Of a DNA stretch of 64,000 bases, positions 60,328-64,000 are shown in pieces. This DNA is from Gossypium raimondii (taxonomy: Eukaryota; Streptophyta; Magnoliopsida; Malvales; Malvaceae). Under the pieces are notes generated by a model, which was given only the letters and a program-made list of their open reading frames with translations, did no database searches and had not been told where the DNA came from. Where the stretch lies: contig NC_068570.1 in NCBI RefSeq assembly GCF_025698545.1, forward strand, positions 59,415,924-59,479,923. The letters run 5' to 3'. Numbering within the stretch: position 1 is the first letter of the stretch; each line of letters opens with the position of its first letter. A program made the translations under genes and the position numbers.

Positions 60328-60639
60328 AGTTTGTGATTTTCTTCTTTTTGTCTTAAATGTTTACTATATATGTATATGGTAATTAATTATTGGAATATCC
60401 AAGTTCGAATATTAGAGACAACATTATTGAGAGGAATAGTCACGATCCCTGAACATAAACTGTAAAACGAACATGAATAATATAAAAAATATATATTTCT
60501 TATAAAGTACAATTAAAAATTTAAAAATACATTTTATGACCATAATTTAAATGGTTATTATTATGCTCCATTATTTAGATAGAAATAATGAATGCTATTA
60601 TTTTCATCTCTTTATTTTGAGTTTTTTTTTTTTTAAGTT

Positions 60640-60810
60640 AATCTTATTATAGGTTATTATTATATCTGCTTTTTTTTTATACAATGTCTAGAACTATCCA
60701 TAGCCTCTCCCTAACCCTTAAATAGGAGGATAATGCGGTTCAGCGCATTTGAATCCACGTCCTCCTGCAATGGCAACAATGTCGATGCAAGGTAAGACTC
60801 AATTGGTAAA
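60640..60810 (-). mobile_element. tRNA-derived SINE (family 1)
   Basis: Minus-strand copy: 'gaactatccatagcctctcc', 'aataggaggataatgcggtt', 'tgcaatggcaacaatgtcga' and 'gactcaattgg' in plus sense, covering body, B box (GGATTCAAATGCGC region) and A box. Confidence 0.65.
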
Positions 60811-61826
60811 CTTATATTGTGGGATTGAAAATTTATACATGGTAATCGTGTATGGTGGGATTCGAACTTAGATACTAAAAAACCTCGTGACTCAATTTTT
60901 TGCAAACAATGAGGAATGGAAAAAAGAGGAAAATTTTTATATAGTCCCTTCTAATTTTCAGGAAATCACAAATTAATATAATGATAAAGTTGCACTTTCA
61001 CTCTCCAAAAAAAATTATTCATTTCTGAGCCCTCTAAAACAATTTTCTAATTACGCCCCGTCAACAATATTAAAATCTCAACAATATTCGGGGGACTTGT
61101 ATATGGAAGGTGATCAAAGTTACATATTGGATTTGAACTAAATAAGAGATAGGTATAATGACTTATTTGGTCCTTTAACTTTATAAAAAAATCATTTTGG
61201 TCCTCTATTTATTTTTGTTCGGTTTTTTTAGTTCTTAAACTTACTTTTTTGTCAAATCCTTAAAATAAATGGAAAAATTAACGCTTTTTTTTAACTTTGT
61301 TAATGTTGCATACACGTGGATTGTCATGTGGATGACAGATAAACATTTAATTAATTTTTAAAAATTAAATAAATTCAAAAAAATGTTTTTAAAAATTAAA
61401 AATCATTAAAAATATAAAAAATGTTTTTTTTGTTTTTTTTTTAATTTAGCAATTATTTAACTACTGACGTCTCACCTCATGAGAAGCATTTCACACGTTT
61501 TAACTATTTAAAGAAGGCTTCATTCAAGTGAGTGTTTTAGACTAGTTTTAGTGGGTAAAAACTGGGGTTGGACTACTTGAAAATGGTAAAATTCTTTCTA
61601 AGATCCTTTGAAAAATTATGAAATTATAAATTAATATAAAAATAAAATTACCTTTTGACCCTTTTAAAATTTTATAATTTAATTCAACCCTAACTTTTTT
61701 TTCCAACCTTCATCTTTGGGGAGCTTATCTTCCTCTTCTAAACTCTTTAGGGGTTTTGTTGTATTGTTCAAATACCTATAAAAAAATATGAATGTTAATA
61801 AAGCAGTTGTTACATGTCACAAGTAC
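60811..61826. other. AT-rich intergenic DNA
   Basis: Contains dispersed 'attgcactttcactctcc' and 'aaattatgaaattataaatt' type repeats (60930-61050, 61560-61700) and a facing-repeat segment at 61150-61550. No gene. Confidence 0.35.
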
Positions 61827-62270
61827 GGGTGTTCAAATGGTCGGTTCGGTTATTAACCTAATTGCATTAGCATTAACCGAATTAATCGAACTGTATAATC
61901 CTTTAACTGTTAATCGAACCGAATTTTTTCCAAAAAAATTAACTGAACCAAAATTTATATCTTTTTGTCACCTGGTTAAAACAAGTATAAAACATATAAA
62001 AAAGAACATTGAAATTAACCAAAGTATATGTTTTTATCTTGAAAGTTAATCAAATTAATTGAATTAACCGAAATTTTATATCTTGAAACACTACATAAGT
62101 TTTGAAATTAACCCATAATATTGATTATTAAGTTTGGTTAATTACTCGATTTTGAACCGAATTAATCGATAACCAAAATTTCAAAAAACCATTAATCAAC
62201 TTCCAATCAATTAACCGAATCAGATCAATTTAATCAATTAATTCGAGTTTAATTGAAGTTTGAACATCCC
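61827..62270. mobile_element. MITE, GGGGTGTTCAAAT family (second copy)
   Basis: GGGTGTTCAAATGGTCGGTT at the left; AAGTTTGAACATCCC at the right. The interior is rich in TTAATCGAA and AACCGAATT, as in the 14747-15280 copy. A conceptual frame across it is only repeat sequence. Confidence 0.75.
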
Positions 62271-63611
62271 TAATCACAAACAAAGCCAATCCAATTCCAT
62301 GTGGATTTTTGAAATAAGTCAACAAAATACAGGTGGACCACTTAAAAAAAAATTGTTGCCTAATTAATGCACCATATGGATAGAATATTGTGTAGCATGT
62401 TGTGCTATGGGTTTCAAGCTCATAAAGAAAAAGGTTTTGGCCTATATGGCATAAAATATAGTACCACTAGTTAAATTATTTCATTATTCATGTGCATTAA
62501 TGGATATAAATATAATTTTTTTATATATTCATATTAATTCAAGTAAATTTAAAAAAATAGAGATGAAGTCAAAATTTTCTTTTGGGTTATGTTATATATT
62601 TTACGAATTTCATCATTATATTCACTTATATTTTTATAGTTTTTAGAATAATTAAATCAAAATTTTATTATTTTTAGGGATTAAACTGTAATTTTATCAT
62701 GTATTAATTTATAAATTTATAGATTTTGGGGGTGCAAAATAGAAAATTTCTAATTTTAGGGCGGGCCAAGCCCTACCTACCCTCTCCCTTCACCCCTATA
62801 AAAAAATGTTACTTATATATGACTATTTTCTATTTAAATATGATATAGGGGCAAAGCCATAAATTTTTTTTGGATGAGATTAAGTTATATATTTTCATGA
62901 TAGCTAAAATGTAATCTTTATAGTTTTCACTCGGGTTAAATCAAAATTCTAGTATTTGGGGAACTTGTAATTTTACCATATATTAACTTAAGATTTTATG
63001 AATTTTGGGGTCTAAAGTAATAATTTCCCATTTTAAGGGAGTCGGATATTCAAATGTACTGAAACACTTAGGAAAAGGAGAATATCGATATTGATCGTAT
63101 ACTTATATCTCGTACCTTCGAGCCAAGTGATGAAGCCAGGGGAGACAAGTAGGGCCTTTTGTCCCATTGGTTAAATGAGAAAATTCCCATTTAACCCACC
63201 CAAAATATAAATCGTTCAAATTGAATCTTTTAATCGTTGAATAAATGGAAAATTTTCATTTTTGGCCCTTCAAAATAAATCAATAATACAATTTAATTTT
63301 TTTAACACAAAATTTTACAATTTTATCTCGAACCCAAATAAAAATCTATTATTTGTCCTTGAGCTAATTTATTGGGACCAAACCCAAAAATTTTTAATCT
63401 AGGTTAGATGAGTTGGAAACTCATAACCATAATGCATGTGACAACATTAAACGCCGCCGTTTTTTAACTGCTTTCCTTTTTCGGTGATAATTATGGCTAT
63501 GAGATGAGAGGCTGTCCCTAAAAACTACCTTTTATTTAATTGTGTTGTGTAGAGGGGTGACCTTAAGGATTGGCCAACCGCCACCACCTTTTTATTTATT
63601 TTTTTAAAAAG
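62271..63611. repeat. Dispersed non-coding repeats at the right end
   Basis: Three consecutive copies of the 'ggggtgcaaaatagaaaatt' / 'attttatcatgtattaattt' family: ~62560-62800 (ending 'gggcgggccaagccctacct'), ~62845-63040 and ~63130-63320. No gene. Confidence 0.5.
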
Positions 63612-64000
63612 TTAAATTACACTCGAAGTCACTAAACTATTTGAAAGATTTCATTTAAGTCATTGGGTTGTTAAAATCGTTGATATATAGCCTTCTGTAT
63701 TCGCATAATTTGCACAAATCGAAAGCTCGCCTTCTCCTTCCCTTCTATAGTTCGATTTTTTTTCATGAAACTGCTTTGAATGTCACAAATCTGCAAATCA
63801 AAATCCAAACAGTTTTCTTCTTCAATCTCTAATACTTATTGTTAGATCGACTTAGATCTACTATCGTTCTTCTACTAGTCAATAGGTACTAATTCACCGT
63901 ACTGATTATTAAATTTTCAATTGGAGCTCGCTAGCCGAACTTAAAAAAAAAAAACCTTAACAACCGAGTGACTTTAAAAAAACTTTCGACTAGTTCAATG
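63612..64000. mobile_element. Foldback element cut by the window end
   Basis: Left arm 'aagtcactaaactatttgaa', 'catttaagtcattgggttgt' and the shared interior ('gaaactgctttgaatgtcac', 'cgacttagatctactatcg'); the inverted right arm starts at ~63953 and runs off the window. Same family as 46135-46670. Confidence 0.65.

Noticed and set aside
61792-62049. 85-codon frame
   Set aside because: Runs across a MITE of the GGGGTGTTCAAAT family; no protein similarity.
1-64000. tRNA, rRNA, miRNA or snoRNA genes
   Set aside because: Only SINE-type A/B boxes were found. Many MITE hairpins could look like miRNA precursors, but nothing in the sequence alone supports a specific one.

Overview
This window is plant nuclear DNA: AT-rich, with multi-exon genes that have GT-AG introns and with dense transposon remnants between them. 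The proteins are typical of a eudicot. The repeat types and the gypsy-like LTR ends fit a Malvaceae genome such as cotton (Gossypium), but that assignment is inference. No prokaryotic, organellar or viral genome is present. I did not find a new multi-gene system. The unusual signals are structural.

Eight protein-coding genes could be rebuilt exon by exon. They are a GDSL esterase/lipase (+, 660-4600), a seipin (+, 6336-8895), a NIP-type aquaporin (-, 12604-9903), a small secreted six-cysteine protein (-, 16543-16211), a FYVE+SYLF protein (+, 18788-21688), a BZR1/BES1-family transcription factor (-, 27526-23941), a class A4 heat-shock factor (+, 50219-51456) and a STICHEL-like DnaX-type AAA protein (-, 57144-52531). 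Their order (GDSL, NIP, BZR, HSF, STICHEL-like) mirrors, reversed, the order I recall for Arabidopsis At4g18970 to At4g18820. GDSL, seipin and FYVE/SYLF recall At1g29660-29800. The window therefore looks like one conserved ancestral block whose pieces Arabidopsis now splits between two chromosomes. The genes do not form an operon or pathway; only their order is conserved.

Between the BZR and HSF genes lies a gene desert of about 22 kb. It is dominated by an 11-kb LTR-retrotransposon structure (34382-45332) flanked by a perfect 5-bp target duplication. It has intact-looking outer LTRs and no recognisable gag/pol beyond a short C-terminal remnant. Two more LTR-related blocks lie inside it, one riddled with small deletions, which suggests tandem recombination or an assembly or polishing fault. 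The rest of the intergenic and intronic DNA is full of short inverted-repeat (MITE/foldback) elements, several with readable target duplications, and tRNA-derived SINEs.

Points worth a second look: a tandem 117-bp repeat with start-stop uORFs ending at the HSF start codon, a likely GC-AG intron in the aquaporin gene, a (TA)21 tract at its core-promoter position, and a short upstream overlapping ORF at the seipin start.
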